Assembly (NCBI GenBank): GCA_002690405.1
Contig: NZEI01000121.1
Span: 1-6,948 of the forward strand
Reading direction: 5' to 3'
Origin: Gammaproteobacteria bacterium
Lineage (GTDB): Bacteria > Pseudomonadota > Gammaproteobacteria > Pseudomonadales > Azotimanducaceae
DNA length: 6,948 bases
In this document: positions 6,535 to 6,948 of the stretch, in pieces
How the letters are laid out: each line of letters opens with the position of its first letter
Position numbering within the stretch: the stretch's first letter is position 1
The notes under the pieces: model-generated
The model's database searches: none
Seen by the model: only the letters and a program-made list of their open reading frames with translations
Told to the model about the DNA's origin: nothing
Made by a program: the position numbers and the translations under genes

Positions 6535-6544
6535 CACAGCTGTG
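6535..6544. repeat. 10-bp perfect palindrome CACAGCTGTG
   Basis: This is a perfect even palindrome in the non-coding spacer. It lies between short outer arms GGCGA (6509-6513) and TCGCC (6551-6555), which are also inverted. It could be a protein-binding site or part of a larger fold, but at this length a chance origin is quite possible. Confidence 0.25.
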
Positions 6545-6585
6545 TCATTGTCGCCGTGCTTTTGGTCCACCGTTCGCATTAACTG

Positions 6586-6604
6586 CGCGATACCGGTTAT
6601 CGCG
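6586..6604. promoter_or_regulatory. Hyphenated palindrome CGCGATA-N5-TATCGCG
   Basis: Two perfect 7-bp arms (6586-6592 and 6598-6604) flank the five bases CCGGT. The 19-bp element has the form of a dimeric regulator operator and lies about 160 bases upstream of the VOC start. It does not resemble the repeat at 6176-6202, so a different protein would be expected. Function is inferred from symmetry only. Confidence 0.35.
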
Positions 6605-6737
6605 ACGGGCCCAACTGCACCTGCGATCTTGCTATTCTCGACCATAGAGGGTGCACTTTTTAGGTGATTTTGGCCGCATAAAAATGTAAATAGTTTAGAC
6701 GCTGAATGGATAAACCGAGGCGTCGCGCTAATTAGAC

Positions 6738-6762
6738 AAGCTCTTGCTGAGCTTATAAGGAG
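6738..6762 (+). promoter_or_regulatory. Leader hairpin and ribosome binding site of the VOC gene
   Basis: AAGCTC (6738-6743) and GAGCTT (6749-6754) form a perfect 6-bp stem with a five-base loop. Two bases later AAGGAG (6757-6762) stands four bases before ATG 6767. The hairpin leaves the ribosome binding site single-stranded, so it may keep the site open or be an operator. The strong site supports the chosen start. Confidence 0.4.
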
Positions 6763-6766
6763 CAAT

Positions 6767-6948
6767 ATGACGAGTACATTTCATCTCGCAATACCTGCTG
6801 GCGACCTTGCAGAAACAAAGCGCTTCTACTGCGATGTTTTAGGCTGTACCGAGGGCAACCAAGAGGCCGGGCGCTGGGTTGATATCAATTTTTGGGGCAA
6901 CGAGCTGACATTGCATCAGAGCGAGGAGCAACTGCCTGGCGTGCGACA
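6767..6948 (+). CDS. VOC (glyoxalase/bleomycin-resistance/dioxygenase) superfamily protein, 3' truncated
   Basis: Sixty complete codons are visible, from ATG 6767 to the right edge. FHLAIPAGDLAETKRFYCDV (5-24) is the classic first beta-alpha module of vicinal-oxygen-chelate proteins, with the DL-x-x-x-x-x-FY pattern. It is followed by a strand containing GRWVDINFWG (35-44) and another ending TLHQ (48-51). His6 and His50 are placed like the paired metal ligands of this fold, so a metal-dependent lyase or dioxygenase is plausible. The superfamily also contains antibiotic-binding and other enzymes, and the specific substrate cannot be told from the N-terminal half. It is divergent from the valine operon across a 610-base spacer and carries a good ribosome binding site. 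Confidence 0.8.
   Translation, partial: MTSTFHLAIPAGDLAETKRFYCDVLGCTEGNQEAGRWVDINFWGNELTLHQSEEQLPGVR

Larger units (their letters stand above)
6157..6766. other. 610-base spacer without a supported gene, between the valine operon and the VOC gene
   Basis: This divergent spacer must hold promoters for both flanking genes, though no strong sigma70 pair is visible. Open frames exist on both strands (for example GTG 6240 to 6647 and GTG 6476 to 6667 on +), but their translations resemble no family I know and look compositionally random. The 6476 frame has an AAGGA nine bases upstream and a hydrophobic stretch near residues 39-56, which is weak evidence for a 63-residue small protein. The spacer holds several dyads, listed separately. 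GCATTGC occurs at 6176-6182 and again at 6279-6285. GACGC (6698-6702) can pair with GCGTC (6720-6724) in the VOC leader. I see no tRNA or recognisable regulator remnant. Confidence 0.5.

Noticed and set aside
6240..6647. A 135-codon open frame on + as a gene
   Set aside because: It starts with GTG without a ribosome binding site, has no recognisable domain, and its Arg/Leu/Ser-rich translation looks like non-coding sequence.
6616..6661. Possible intrinsic terminator: TGCACC (6616-6621) pairing with GGTGCA (6650-6655), then TTTTT (6657-6661)
   Set aside because: The stem is only 6 bp with a 28-base loop, and no gene ends upstream on that strand to need it.

Overview
The window reads as chromosomal DNA of a gammaproteobacterium, probably a free-living aerobic (perhaps marine) heterotroph. 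The clues are a YhcB/ZapG-type (DUF1043) membrane protein, a family essentially confined to Gammaproteobacteria; a NorM-type Na+/drug MATE transporter close to Vibrio NorM; and a valine-catabolic operon. Base composition looks balanced to slightly GC-rich, and I saw no insertion sequence, phage gene, tRNA, rRNA or CRISPR array. The lineage below class level is inference.

Layout, left to right. (1) Positions 1-71 hold the last 22 codons of an unidentified + strand gene, whose stop codon overlaps the stop of the convergent yhcB/zapG-like gene (about 583 to 68, - strand). (2) A short divergent spacer separates yhcB from a norM-like MATE gene (751-2154, +). (3) A secreted protein of unknown function follows on the same strand (2227-3309); its ribosome binding site sits inside a predictable RNA hairpin. 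(4) Its stop codon directly abuts the stop codon of a - strand operon reading right to left: isobutyryl-CoA dehydrogenase (6156-4996), enoyl-CoA hydratase (4999-4199) and mmsB, 3-hydroxyisobutyrate dehydrogenase (4209-3310). The three genes overlap by 4 and 11 bases. (5) A 610-base non-coding spacer (6157-6766) contains several dyad-symmetric elements. (6) A VOC/glyoxalase-superfamily gene starts at 6767 (+) and runs off the right edge.

The operon covers steps 1, 2 and 4 of the oxidative part of valine breakdown: isobutyryl-CoA to methacrylyl-CoA, to 3-hydroxyisobutyryl-CoA, and later free 3-hydroxyisobutyrate to methylmalonate semialdehyde. The hydrolase for step 3 and methylmalonate-semialdehyde dehydrogenase (mmsA) are not in the window, so they must lie elsewhere or be replaced. 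The other genes (division/envelope protein, drug efflux, secreted protein, VOC enzyme) have no evident metabolic link to it.

I find no clearly new multi-gene system here. The most notable unexplained signals are regulatory or structural. Both convergent gene junctions have no spacer and carry a strong dyad at or just past the stop codons. A perfect 8-bp inverted repeat lies in the leader of the valine operon. A hairpin covers the Shine-Dalgarno sequence of the secreted protein. The most interesting uncharacterised gene is the secreted 360-residue protein.
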